In this document: positions 11,109 to 22,900 of the stretch, one piece after another | Layout: the number at the start of each line of letters is the position of its first letter | How positions within the stretch are numbered: the stretch's first letter is position 1 | Assembly (NCBI GenBank): GCA_029298735.1 | Contig: JANSLP010000015.1 | Coordinates: 1 to 64,000 of the forward strand | Reading direction: 5' to 3' | DNA length: 64,000 nucleotides | Source: Ophiostoma sp. CBS 140.51 | Taxonomy: Eukaryota; Ascomycota; Sordariomycetes; Ophiostomatales; Ophiostomataceae | Made by a program: the position numbers and the translations under genes | Notes under the pieces: model-generated | What the model was told of the DNA's origin: nothing | The model's database searches: none | What the model saw: the letters and a program-made list of their open reading frames with translations, nothing else

Positions 11109-12324
11109 CTTGGCAGTGTGTGTGTGGGTGGTGGGTAGAAAGAGGTGGGAGGTAGTCGTAGAGGTCGTCAGTCTGATGCGTCGTGGAGAGTGCGGGATGT
11201 GACAACAAATCGGGTGGTGAATGAGTAGGAATGGTGAGAGTAGAGAGGCCGAAAAGTCAAAAAGCTGAAAGTTGAGAAAGACGTCAGGAACCTGCAACGT
11301 GCAATTCTAAATTAGGCAGTAGGCAGCTTTGGAGGCGACGTCAAGCTTACAATTGTTGCTGGCGCTGGCGCGTTTTTGGTCAAGGTGGACGGTCAGTGGA
11401 GGGACAGCTGTTGGGATCCTCTAGCCAGCCGCATCTACTTTACTCGCCAGCCGGCAAAATACAAAATTCTACGCTCTGATTGGCTCACATCACATCGCCA
11501 GACTCAGGCAAGTCTTGGACCAACTTTAGGCCCCGAAGCCCCTGAAGCCCCCCCCCCCAAGAAAAAGTACAAAAAAAGTTGTCAATAATAACACAAACAC
11601 ACAACGCACAACGCCGCCTCATATTTTGCTTTTTCTTTAAGATAATTATAGTGTTACAAGTCAAGCGCTTTAAATCAGAAGTTAAACCCTGTCTAAAAAT
11701 AAAAAAATAAAAATAAAAATGAGCTGGAGCACCCCTAGAATAGCACGAATGCGGCGTCGTGCATTATGTGTCTGTGTTGTTGTTGACAACTTTTTCTTGG
11801 GAGGCTTAGGGGGCTTAAGGGGCTTAAGGGGCTTCGGGGCCTGAAGTTAGTCCAAGACTTGCCTGAGTCTGGCGATGTGATGTGAGCCAATCAGAGCGTA
11901 AAAGTTTTGTATTTTGGCAACCACACCGGCTGGCGAGCAATTCAGATGCGGCTCGCTAGAGAATCCCCAGCTGTTGCCCCGCGCTGTTTCGGTCCGCCAC
12001 CCAGTCGCCAGGGGTGGAAACAAAGGCGAAAGAGGGAAAGGCAGAGGAAGAAGAGGGGCGGCTGAAGTGGGACCTGGCACTTGCGGACAGCGGACCAGGG
12101 CCGCTGGAACGCGTTGGAAGCTGAAAGTACAGAGGGTCAAGGAGTGAAGACTTCCCAAAAACGGCAAAGCGGCTAAAAGGATCCTCTGGGCCCCGACGTC
12201 CGTTGTTAGATCATTTATCCCCTGAGAGTCCCCTGAAAAGTAAACAGTGAGTTTATCATAGATTCATTTTGTACATGTTAATTAATAGTGTACTATTGAC
12301 ATATATGGCTATCGCCACATCCTT
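11109..12324. other. Intergenic region holding an inverted-repeat element
   Basis: SHP1 leader and promoter from 11109 to about 11350, then the inverted repeat 11403-11980 (listed separately), then a purine-rich stretch from about 12000 to the 3' end of the HEAT-repeat gene. No gene is supported. Confidence 0.6.
11403..11980. repeat. Imperfect inverted repeat, arms about 215-230 bp (MITE-like or fold-back element)
   Basis: The left arm, about 11403-11617, is matched by the reverse complement of the right arm, about 11750-11980, with an AT-rich centre of about 130 bp. Matching blocks include the outer CTCTAG flanking segment, CTCGCCAGCCGG, then a long near-identical block (ACGCTCTGATTGGCTCACAT onward to CAAGTCTTGGAC), GGCCCCGAAGCCCCT, and an inner block from GTTGTCAA to CGCCGC. 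The right arm carries tandem GGCTTAAGGG-like decamers where the left has a run of C. The arms differ by substitutions and small indels, so this is an old structure. It codes for no protein. It may be a non-autonomous DNA transposon or two head-to-head copies of a solo repeat. I could not identify target-site duplications. Confidence 0.85.
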
Positions 12325-14133
12325 TCACTCCACCCTTTGCTTCTTCTCTGGCGACTCTTCCGCATCGACCACATCGGCATCCTTTTTAAACTCCTTGCCT
12401 TCCATGTATTTTTCAATCTCAATCTTGTCTCCTGGCAAACCCCAGCTCTTGACGGTGGCCTTGAAGTCGGCCGACTTCCAGCATGAGTCGTCGACCTGTG
12501 TCACAGCAGAGACGGCCGACTGCTGTAGCGGTGTCAGCCCGCTGTATTTAGGAAGAGTCGTTTTGGTCTTCGTCTCGCCATAGCTTTTGACATCGTCTTG
12601 AACATACGGCTGCCATTCGTGCCGTTTACCATCAAAGGCCAGCTGGAAAGCTGTATTGAACAGTTCCGTGTCTGACAAGCCCTGTGCGCCGACGAGACTG
12701 CCAATCACAGCCTGGGCGACATCAGGGTGTTTGCTGCCACGGACTTGTCGCAAAAGAGGCGCAACAAAAGAAGCCAAGTCGTCGTCCGGAAAAGGAAAGC
12801 TCTCTTCTTTTTTGTCCTCGTTTCGCTCGCCACCGCCCTTCGTTGCAGCGCTTGCCCTTATCTTCATGGCCTCCTTGGCCAGCTGCTTCGGCTCGTAGCG
12901 CGACAGCACGCCCTTCTTGTCAATCAAGGGTGCCAAAATATCCGTTACCGTCTTTTCAGGCAGGTCATCAACGCTCGCCAGTAAAAGCAATGCCGTTGCG
13001 CTGCACCACTGCTCGAAGGGGGCGGAGGTGTCGGCGCCATCGACAGTAGCTTCCGCCGTCCTCTTCGTCGCCGCTGCATGCACTTCTTCCAGTAGTTTTC
13101 GCGTCGACGCCCTCGCAGCACGGTCTGCATCGTCTTCCACCACCTCCACTTTGGGGTGCATGTCGTCGTAGACGTCCTTTTCACGCTTGCCGTCTTCCTC
13201 TTCTTTTGTCGCGGGAGACTTTGGCCTATGCCGCAGCATGCCCAGTGTCAACAGGATGGTGCCCCGCACGGTAGCCACCGTCTCGCGGGCCAGCTGGTCG
13301 CGCAACACTTTTTCGGACGCGGCGGCCATCTCGTGTTCGGGAAAGAGGGCCAGCAGAAAGGCAGCCTCTGACCGTACGTTGGGGTAGTCATCGCCAAGAC
13401 TCGCGTAGACCGACTGTAGTCCCTGGCGCACCCCGTCATACGTCCCCAGTTCGGCCAACGAAGTCGCCGCCATTAGCTCTGGGTCCGTCATCAATTCCAC
13501 ATGAAACTCGAGCCGGCGGAATTTGCTCTGAGCGTCACTCGTGCCGCTCGCCTCAGCCTGCTGACGGGCCGCTTCGACGAATGCGTCGCGCCGTTCCATT
13601 TCCTCGTCGGGCCATGTGGGCTGCTGCCGGGCGGCCGTGGATGCGCGCCAGTTGACAATGTCGGCGCGGCTGGGCAGCCAGAATTTGGGTGAGCCGACGG
13701 CCAGCATGCCGAGGAGAGTAAGGAGTTCTGCGCGCAGCGCGTGGTGCTTCTTTTGGGCTGCTTCCAAAATGGTGTACACAAAAGGAACCGCCGCACACGA
13801 CGCAGAGTAGCGACTGCCCTGATGAGTAATGGATGCATCGAGCTCGGCAAACGCTTCGTCGACGACGGTATAGGAGGCGCCGTTGTGGGTAGTGCCGCAG
13901 ATCGGGAAGTCATTGGCGGGGCCATCGCTCCTACAACCCGCGGCGTACAGTGCCTGTAGCCATTTGGGTGTGTCGGCGGCTTCACCGTAGGCGTGTTCAA
14001 GGCTGGCCCAGTCGACGGTGTCGAGGCCTGGCAGGACGGATACCGGCGGCGAAGACGACGAAGGTGCTGTAGACGAGGAGGCCGCTGCTGACTGTCCTTC
14101 CTGTTGTGGCTGTGGTGTATTGCTGTCGGCCAT
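12325..14133 (-). CDS. HEAT-repeat protein of unknown function
   Basis: A single exon of 602 aa. After a Ser/Gln/Pro-rich start, residues about 35-130 read VDWASLEHAYGEAADTPKWL, then a segment ending in HQGSRYSASCAAVPFVYTIL. This W..L.HAYG.A.D.P plus HQG..Y.A...AVPF pattern is one I associate with bacterial HEAT-repeat proteins, for example in actinobacteria and myxobacteria. The rest is helical, with HEAT-type repeats (SLGDDYPNVRSEAAFLLALF; ARETVATVRGTILLTLGML) and charged linkers, and ends in a Lys/Glu-rich tail. No signal peptide or membrane segment is visible. Function is unknown; HEAT solenoids usually act as protein-binding scaffolds. The composition matches the neighbouring genes, so if it came by transfer it is long adapted. 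Confidence 0.85.
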   Translation of the reverse strand: MADSNTPQPQQEGQSAAASSSTAPSSSSPPVSVLPGLDTVDWASLEHAYGEAADTPKWLQALYAAGCRSDGPANDFPICGTTHNGASYTVVDEAFAELDASITHQGSRYSASCAAVPFVYTILEAAQKKHHALRAELLTLLGMLAVGSPKFWLPSRADIVNWRASTAARQQPTWPDEEMERRDAFVEAARQQAEASGTSDAQSKFRRLEFHVELMTDPELMAATSLAELGTYDGVRQGLQSVYASLGDDYPNVRSEAAFLLALFPEHEMAAASEKVLRDQLARETVATVRGTILLTLGMLRHRPKSPATKEEEDGKREKDVYDDMHPKVEVVEDDADRAARASTRKLLEEVHAAATKRTAEATVDGADTSAPFEQWCSATALLLLASVDDLPEKTVTDILAPLIDKKGVLSRYEPKQLAKEAMKIRASAATKGGGERNEDKKEESFPFPDDDLASFVAPLLRQVRGSKHPDVAQAVIGSLVGAQGLSDTELFNTAFQLAFDGKRHEWQPYVQDDVKSYGETKTKTTLPKYSGLTPLQQSAVSAVTQVDDSCWKSADFKATVKSWGLPGDKIEIEKYMEGKEFKKDADVVDAEESPEKKQRVE

Positions 14134-15424
14134 TGTGCTGCAAGTGACTTGCCTGTCTTTCTTTTGCCTGTGAGAGAGTGTGTGAGTGTGTATGACTGTG
14201 GCTGGTAAATGACGAGCACTGTTGCTTATTGTGCAGGTTTGTACTCTGCACTCTGTGCATCAAACTTTGTAGAATGTAACTCGTAGAATAGATTGTAGAC
14301 TTGCAGATTTGCAGATTACAGATATCCAGAGGGTTTTAGGTTCTCAGCCTTCCTGGGCGTTCTAGAGCTCTCAGATTCAGCCCCTGGACACTAACGCAAT
14401 GACCCACTCTCGTCACAAGGCGGATTCTTGCATTTGTACGGAGGACGACGAAGATCCTCCACACAAATACTGTACAATGCGACGTAAAAGTGTGGAGTCG
14501 TCCAAGTCGTCTGTTGACATCCACTCTTCACACTTGCACAACGTTTTCATATTGTAATTATGTGTACGACGTACTGTGTACTTTTCGTACAGTTATTTCT
14601 ATCCATCTGATGTGCCGCATCTTGATACCAGATTACAAAAAGTAAGAAATGTACCTGGAGCAATAGTGTTGACAGCCATAAAAGTACACAAACATCGGTA
14701 AGAAAAGAAAAGGAAAGGAATCACAGCAAAAGTTCCAATTTGCCAGATAAAAAAAATGCTTACATTACCACTCCATTTCTAGCCCAGCAGACAAGTTCAC
14801 TCCTCCCACAATATACAGTCATCCAGCCCACGATTGGTACAAGAAACACCTTCCTCGATCCCGCCGAAGCCCAACATGAACCAACAGACACCTGGCCAAA
14901 TACTCCGACTCCACTCCCACGAACCCTGTTTACCAGTATAAAAGGAAGGCCAAAATGCTCAACGAAAAAAAAAAAAAACAAGAACCATAAAATAAACACA
15001 AAAAATCGACATCCATTTTCAAAATAGGACAAAATAAGAAAATTCATACTCCGTGCCGTTCATTAACAACTCGGACGAAGATACAGATCGAGATCATGGA
15101 CTCAAAGGCGGTGTCGTTTGAAATTGAGTGACGTCGTTGAGGAAATTTCCTAAAAAGGCTACCGCCAAATTTTGCCATGTGTAATCTTGACTTCCCACTC
15201 TGGCGGGCACTAGCGCGCCTGCCTCCGGAAGCCAGTTCCGGCTCGACGGCACGGCCATCCTTCCCCCCTCTTTAGTCGCTCCTTCCTCGCTTTCGATTGA
15301 GAATCCTAAACGTGGTTGCCTTGATAGTTTTGTGCGTTTTTCACGATATTTTGCAAGCACTGTCCGGTCAAAACAAGGCATTTCCAACTCGCTACGGCCC
15401 TCAGCGAACACACGACGTGTCGCG
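14134..15424. other. Intergenic region between divergent HEAT gene and Zn2Cys6 gene
   Basis: Divergent upstream regions. AT-rich from about 14530 to 15060 with an A run near 14965. No gene, tRNA or repeat supported. Confidence 0.5.
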
Positions 15425-18020
15425 ATGCCGAACGACCAAGAACCAGCCCAGCGGGGCCGGAAGAAGATCTCAAACGCGTACGTATTGCATTCAAATGCCG
15501 AGTGGCGATGAAAAAGTATGCCGGGAAGAGGAGCCGAGAAACTTGCACGCCCTGTATTATCTTTTCCCGTCTTCTGGTAGCTGGCAGACGCAGTTGGAAA
15601 CTATCGGCGACCAGAGCTGACAAATTTCAACAGATGTCAGCGGTGCAGGCGAAAGAAGATCAAGTGCTCGGGTGAGACGCCTTGCCAAGGATGCACGGAG
15701 CGGTCCGAAGAGTGTATCTTTGAGGATGCGGGGAAGAGTGTATCTTTGAGGATGTGGGGAAGAAGACAATGGTCTCCGAGAGGTAAGGCGAGATGACGAC
15801 ACGATCATTCGGCATTTGCTGTGAATATGGTACCTGCATCTTGGCATGGTCTGATCTGACGCCGTCAGGTATCTACAACATCTTGTTTCTACGGTTGCTC
15901 GTTACCAACTCGAGGCTGACGAGCGTGACAAGAATCGCCTCGACAACCTGCAGGAGACACAGAACCCCTCGACATTACAAGCGCACAACATCCAGCAGAG
16001 GCCATTACCTCCACCCCCACCAATTGGATCTGCACCCGCATCTACACCACAGTCAAACTTTCCAAATGAAACTCAACAACTTCCTTTTCCTACGCCACCA
16101 CAACCACCTCCTCCAGAACGACAGGATGGGTTTGCAGGACTTGGCCCTGTATCGCCTCCACAGACCGGCGAGCTACATAATGCAAACGGAGAGTCACAGC
16201 CGGCGACGCCACTCGAGGACATGGTCCCATCCATCCGGAACCCTTTAACATCTTCAGAGACATTCTTTTTGGTCGACTCATCCGGACGTCAACGGTACCT
16301 AGGATCGTCGTCCTCCTTATCATTTACATGGCAGATTCGCTTGCTTCTCAAAAAGGTCATGGGAGACGATGTGCCCATCAACCTTGTCCCAAGCTCCGAG
16401 GAGCAGACATACAAAATGGCAGCAGCCACAGTTCGCTCTTCCCTGTTTCCTCTCACCAGAACAGACACAGACATGCCCTCACGGTCGTACACAAAATATC
16501 TGGCGGAGACAGCCCTGTATCACCTCGGGGACATCTTCCATGTGTTTGACCGTGAGGCGTTCATGGCAAAAATTGACGAGTTCTACGACGACGGATCCAG
16601 TGACCGGCCACTATCGACGTTGTGGCACGTCCAACTGCTACTAGTTATTGCGTTCGGCAAGCTATTCCTGCGTCGTGGTGCGTCGTCTCTCGGCCCACCG
16701 GGGGCCACCGATTTTCTACGTGCTCTCACCCTGCAGAACGACATCCTGGATCTCTGGGCCGACCCAATTCTGCGGATCGAGACACTGTGTCTGATGACAC
16801 TGTACCTAATGAGTTGTGACATGCGCGCCACAGCGTACTGCATGGTATGTCCGGTGTGCTGTTTTTGTCCCTTGTATCCCAACCTCACTAACGCCAAGTA
16901 GATCGGTCAGGGAATGCGTATTGCTTTGTCCTTGGGGATGAACCGGGACGCACCTCCGTCTTCATTTGAACGACACGAGTACCTTCGCCGTCGACGGATC
17001 TGGTGGACACTCTACATCATTGACAAGAAGCTGTCCGTGATTATCGGAACACCACTCAGCATCCGCGACGAAGACATTGATATGCCACTGCCTGACAGCA
17101 ACGACCTGGGCTTTTCCAATGCAGCCTTGAATCTGCACATTAAACTGGCCGAGCTGGAGGGTAAGGTTATGTCGGCATCCTATCGCATCAACGGCACCGT
17201 CAACAAGGAGTTCATCGCTGGCATCCAGGACCTGTTCGCCTACACGGCCAGGCTAGCCGAGTCATTCACTGGGGACTTCCAGATTAGTCTCCAGAATCCG
17301 AGCAAAGTGTCCCGCGTGGCAGCAACACTGCATATCATGTACTACCAGTGTACAATCATTGCTACGCGACCCATAATGTTTGTACTCGTCAAACAGCGTC
17401 TCGCGCCGTTTTTGAACTGCCTGCCAGGCCTCAAGTCGGTCTCGGAACCTGTCGTTGCCCTTCTCAAAACGTGCGTGGGTGCGGCCACGACAATTCTGCG
17501 CATCCTTTCTATTCTCCACCGGCAGGACCTGGTCGAGCCTTTTCTGCCGCTGGACTTGCAATCGGTGTTTTCGGCTGGGTGCATTCTCATTCTGACGTCG
17601 ATTGCCTACCCTCGTGTAGAGATTGACAAGGGATGTATTGCCATGGCGGACGAGATTTTGGGCTGGATGTGCTCCAAGGGCAACATACCCGCAAAGAGTC
17701 GAAGGCAGGAGCTGGTCGAGCTGCAGGTGGTGGCCAACAAGATCAATGCCAAGCCACCGGTGACAATGGTGGGCAGCAGCACGAGCCGGTCGCCTTCGGA
17801 TACGAGCAGCAGCACGCCCGGACAGCAGTTCCGTTGGGTGTGGGACGCGCCCGACATTGACAATGGCGCGTTGACGGTCAACATGGCGGCGTCGTCCATG
17901 CACTTAACCATCAACGACGCGCTCATGTTTAGTTTTCCAGAGGACATTATGGCGTCAACAGACTGGCAGTGGCCAGACCCTGCGGAGGTGGACAATTTAG
18001 CGCCAAGCCTCCGGATATAA
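15425..18020 (+). CDS. Zn2Cys6 transcription factor; frame broken by a 26-bp duplication (possible pseudogene)
   Basis: Exons as read: 15425-15477, 15634-15782, 15869-16844 and 16902-18020, with good donors (GTACGT, GTAAGG, GTATGT) and acceptors. The zinc cluster is intact at about residues 19-45 with spacing C-x2-C-x6-C-x5-C-x2-C-x6-C. Downstream come the expected linker coiled coil (YLQHLVSTVARYQLEADE), a Pro/Gln-rich stretch and a fungal-specific regulator domain (SYTKYLAETALYHLGDIFHV, then RIALSLGMNRD and YLRRRRIWWTLYIIDKKLSV), ending in an acidic tail. Exon 2 contains a 26-bp tandem duplication that shifts the frame. As spliced here, translation would leave frame after residue 52 or so and stop at about 16248. 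Removing one copy restores an uninterrupted frame. Its neighbours do not show its targets. Either it is inactive in this strain, or an alternative donor (a weak GTGGGG at 15754 would restore frame) is used, or one copy is a sequence artefact. Confidence 0.7.
15708..15759 (+). repeat. 26-bp tandem duplication in exon 2 of the Zn2Cys6 gene
   Basis: Unit 1 is 15708-15733 and unit 2 is 15734-15759, each beginning AAGAGTGTATCTTTGAGGAT and differing at one base (C at 15729, T at 15755). 26 is not a multiple of 3, so the insertion shifts the frame just after the last zinc-cluster cysteine. Confidence 0.95.
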
Positions 18021-19901
18021 ACACAATGGCTACGGGTATGGGGTCATCGCTTGGGTTTTGAGGGCTCTTTGAAGTGCTATTTGGATGGACGGGACATTGT
18101 GACTGGGATACAGGTATCGTTCGTATGAATATACAACGTGTAACTGACAGGTATGAATTTTGGACTCTGAATAGGAAGCAGGACTATTTTCTTTTTCCAT
18201 TCCTTTTGTCTGTGCACATTTCTTATTCCACATTCCCAAATCAATAAGCCTTTTTATGGCGGCTGCGGCTGTCGTGGCTTTTGTGGCGCTCCTGAACCCC
18301 AATGGTACTACCCGTGCCGCACTCCCGGGCGAAGCTTCGCTACGTGCTTGGCGAGTGACACCTGTCAGGCTATAGGTATGTTGACAGATTTACCGATTTA
18401 CGACGTCGAGAATTTCCTTGAGCCTCTTGCGTCAAGCACGCCGATGAGCGTCGCCGTTAAAATGCTTTGGAATGCCTGTTCCGCCTTTGGCCTTCGAAGT
18501 TGAAAGCAAAAGAGTAGACGAGGAGAAGCATCGGTCTCGGTTCCAAGCGAGGGAGGCGAGACAGGCGTTGAAGGAGCATTTCGGCAACAGACAAGATCAG
18601 AAATAAAAACAAGCAACAATTTTTGTGCCGCTAACGAGTTAAGCCTATTCTTTATGTGCTATTGAAGCAACTATCGAATTTGTTAGCGTCGAATAAAATT
18701 GTGCATGCAGGCGGGGTCTTTCCATGATGGGAAACAAGAATCGCCCCCAGGGCGAGAAACACGGGAACAGCGAGTCAGTCGCCAAAAGTCTGCAAGGTTC
18801 CAGGTGCCACACCCCCTGTCAAATGCACGTTTTCTGCAGGGGTGGACCAGAATGAGCCAGAACACCAACCCCACAGCGGCCGTGCATCACGAATAGGGCA
18901 CAAACTTCGCGGGTGGAGCCGTGTTCGGGGGGCGAGAACAGAACGTCGAAGCGAGCAGGGTGAACCGGCTTGGGCAAAATTGCAAAAAATGACGAGCGGC
19001 ATGTTCCTTATAGGGGAAGTAGGTAAGAAAGATGAGGCACGTCCGAACGTGAAGAATGTGAATATTTTAAGTTTTTCGCGGTGTGACAAAATTTTCAAAG
19101 TCAAGAAGAATGCCCGCCCACGAGGAAGTCCCCGGTTTCTCCGTTGTCTTACATTAATGTCAACGTTCTCCTGGTAGATTTGAAGGCTGAAGAAAAAGAA
19201 CAAGTAAACACGAAAAAAAGAGAAAGGGAAAACGCCAGAACGGGCCATCTCTGCTCACGATACTAGCGGAAGTATGTCCGCACACTGACGAAGAAGGCAC
19301 ATCTTTCTTTACTGGAGTGAGACCGCATGCACGCTGTCCCTAAGGTGCGATTTTAGAGCAGCCTGAAAGTATTGTGAGTTTTTCAGATGCGTTCAATGAG
19401 AACAGGAGAGAAACAATTTCACGTGCAGCATTTAGACTTGCATTCTACTACCAGTTTGGGCATGTTCTTCCTTCCGGCCGTTCTTTGGACTCTCTTTTAT
19501 TGTTTATTTCCTTTTGCCATTCAGAGACCAATACTTCGGAACGCGTGGGAGTGGAAATGGGTCTGGCCAATGTCCGTCCAGCTCCCCGCAGGACACAGCC
19601 TAGACCAAGATGGACTCAAGAACAGACAGAATGTGGAGAGTAGTAGGAAAGAACAGACGATGGTCCACATGGAGGCGAGCCACGGAGGCCTGCCGTCAGG
19701 ACGAGTCGGTCAGGTGTCGACTCTTGACCAAGAAGGCTTGGTCAAGAAATGACAAAGAAGGTAGTTAAAAAAATTGATATATATCGAGATACCCTCCCAT
19801 GCTTCATGATCGAGCCCCTGGATTTTCTGTAGCCATCCACGCCAACAACCCACCCTTTACTCAGTCCCGAGCCTGCCTGCTTGTTTTCCCCGTTCTTCAC
19901 C
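18021..19901. other. Long intergenic region upstream of Ser-rich secreted protein gene
   Basis: About 1.9 kb without a supported gene. A TATATAT element at 19778-19784 lies about 120 bp before the next start codon and is a plausible TATA box. A 12-bp palindrome GCGAAGCTTCGC occurs near 18329. Open frames here (for example 18842-19177) lack coding character. Confidence 0.5.
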
Positions 19902-22900
19902 ATGCGTTTCCACCACATCCTGGCCCTGGCCACGACGGTCGGCGTCGCCTCTGCCTCCAAGTGCAAGCCGACGATTCCTCCTGACAGCTCCAAGTCGGCG
20001 TCCAGCACAGCTAGCTCCGTCTCGAGTGTCTCGAGTGCTGCCTCAAGTGCATCGAGTGCCCCAAGCTCCTTAAGCTCTGCTAGCTCTTCAAGCTCCATCA
20101 GCAACAGTGCTGTTGTCTCTGCCGGTAGCAGCTCTATTATCAACTCTGTGAGCTCTGTCAGCTCTTCCTCGGTTGTGTCCTCTGTCTCTGTTCCCAGCAG
20201 CGTGAGCAGTGCCAGCTCGAGCAGCTCTGTCAGCAGCTCATTTGTCTCTTCTCCTAGCTCGTCCGCGAGCTCTGTCAGCTCGGCCAGCAGCGCCAGTTCT
20301 GTAAAGAGCTCCAGCTCAATCAGCACTTCCAGCTCCGGTAGCTCTGCGTCTTCGGCGTCTTCAGTATCTTTCGTGTCATCTGTTTCATCGTCATCATTTT
20401 CTTCTGTCGCCAGCGTCCCGTCTCCTTCGCAGATCTGCCAGCAGTACGGTAGCCGCCCCAACACGCAGCCTCTCGGCACATTCACCGACATTTTCGATGA
20501 CACCTTCAATGGCTGTAGTGCCCAGTGTGCCGCCACGGATGGCTGCAACAGTTTCTCGATCCAGGTCGAGACAGGCGGTATCTGCACGCTGTACGCCACG
20601 GCTCTGTATCTCGACTTCACCTTTGGTACCAGTGGCCCGACCATCTACTTTGATCTCAACTGCCCTGCTCCTGTTGTCTCTGGTCCCTCTGTTGCCTACA
20701 ACTCGCCTTCCGTCTCTGTCCCTGCTGAACTATACGCGGCACCCGTCATCTCCATTGCGGCCAGCTCGGCTTATGTGGCTCCCTCGGTCGTTCAGACGGA
20801 CAGCCCGCCGTATGTCCCGTCTGGTCCCCAGGCCAAACCGTCGGACGACAACGCCTTCATTTCGACCTACACTTACACCGAGTTTACTCTGACTATGAAC
20901 TCGACTGGTTCGCCGCCGGTGGCTACTGGTATTCCCCAGCCATCGGGCAGTGAGCTGCCGGATCTCCCCTGCCTTATCACGCCCGGTCCTGTTGCCCCCT
21001 TTACTGTTCTCAACCAGCAGTTTGTGCCCATGGTCAGCACCACTGGCTCGATCGGTCCTCTGCTGCAGCCGACCGAGGCCCCCCAGCCTGGCGACCCTCT
21101 CCTGGACCCTGCCACACTCGAGCTGCCTACGTTTTTCCTGCAGGAACTGGACGGTGCTGATGCGTACGACATGGTCTATAACGGTGACTCGCCGCTGTAC
21201 GTGGCCATGACCACGGACGGCCAGGTGATTCTCGTGGACGCGTCAACTGGCCCGCAGTTTGTTGATGGTGTTGTTACGACCATCTTCAACATCAACTGCA
21301 TTGGTGTCATGACCATCACGCTCAACGGCCAGAGTTATGTCTGGACAACGACGGGAGCTACCTGCCAGATCCAGCAGGGCTCATCCACCACATCGTTTAT
21401 GAAGGCCATCCCCGAGACGATGCCAACGGTTCCACAGACGGACCAGACGCGCAAGCGGTCGGAGCGTCTCTTCAACGATCTCATGGCTCGCGAGGAAATG
21501 AACAAGCTGACGACACGCCAGTTCACGCCCACGAATGGTGATTTCAGCGCACCGCAGTGTCCCAACACGCCTGCTGGTCTGGTGTCTGAGACCAAGGCCG
21601 GCTACCAGCTGGGCCAGGGCAACCTGTGCAATGCCATGTCGAGCAATTGGGACTACAGCCCCTACGATTTTGGCGATGCCTGCACGGTCCAGAGCAACTG
21701 CTACGACCACTGCTCGGGCTATAGCTTCCAGGGCTGCAACACCATCTTCTACACGACCATGCTGGCCATCTGTCTTCAGGAGATTGGCGATGAGTGGTGG
21801 GATGTGGTGTCTCTAATTGCCTGTGATCTGCAGGCCGTTTACTACCTGGGTGTGGCCGAGACGTCGACAGGCCGTAATGCCTACTATGACGCCCTTGGCG
21901 CTATGTGTGCCTGCTTCTGCAGCAGCCCCGACTCGACATGCTTGTCGCCCCTCAGCTCCAACGGCTTCTACTGTGCTGACATCTACAGTAACGACAACGA
22001 CAACTGTGGTGCCTGTGGTGGTCAGTGCGGTGCCAACTCGGCTTGCCACGGCGGTGTTTGCGGCTGCCCCAACGACCAGTGTGGCGACATTTGCCTCAAC
22101 TTTGAGAGCGACCCCTTCCACTGCGGCAACTGCACCAACGAGTGTGACCCACCATACTGCATCAGTGGCAGCTGCTACGTGCCCCAGCCCGGCACCTGTG
22201 CCCCGGACCAAAGCGTCACTAACAACATGTTTGCGACCTACTCGCCCACCTGGGCCAACTGGACCGTCGGTGCGTATGCTGGCACGACGCTGGGCACCAA
22301 CCTGGACTTTGGCCCGACCCTCTTCACGGACCAGAGCGGCAACCAGGTCTATGCCATGGGCGTTACGATGGTCAACATTACCAGCGGCGGCTTCCACGGC
22401 TACATTGAGCAGAAGAATGTCAAGATGTGCCCGGGCTTCAACTATGATCTGACCTTCTCCATGGGCTACGTCAATGAGATCAATGGCCAGCTGGTCAGCA
22501 GTCTGGCGGACTGTGAAGTGCGGTGGCTCACCGGCAAGCCGGACGTCTGGAGCGACGACGACGGCTTCCAGTCGTCGCCCAACTATCCGATTGGCGCCAG
22601 CAACCCGACCTACGCCACTTTCGGTCCTTGGACACTCAATGTCGTCGAGGGCGAGACCGGTGTCACCAAGACGAGCTTCAACTACTACGTCGACTTGACT
22701 GCCGTTGTGTCTTGCAACACCCCCGTCGACTCGTCGGGCTATTTCATCATTACGGATGTGCTGCTGACGCCGACGTCTGCCGTGACGCCGACCACCAAGC
22801 GTGAGGCTGAGAAGCTGACGCCTCTCAACTTTGATCTCCGGGAGCGCGGTTCTGAGGAGTACACCGTCACTTTTGATGAGGGTGATTTGTCGACTAGCAA

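Noticed and set aside
19742..20644. 300-codon minus-strand frame rich in Glu and Leu
   Set aside because: It is the antisense of the SSVSS-coding repeat of the secreted protein; the composition is a mirror of Ser codons.
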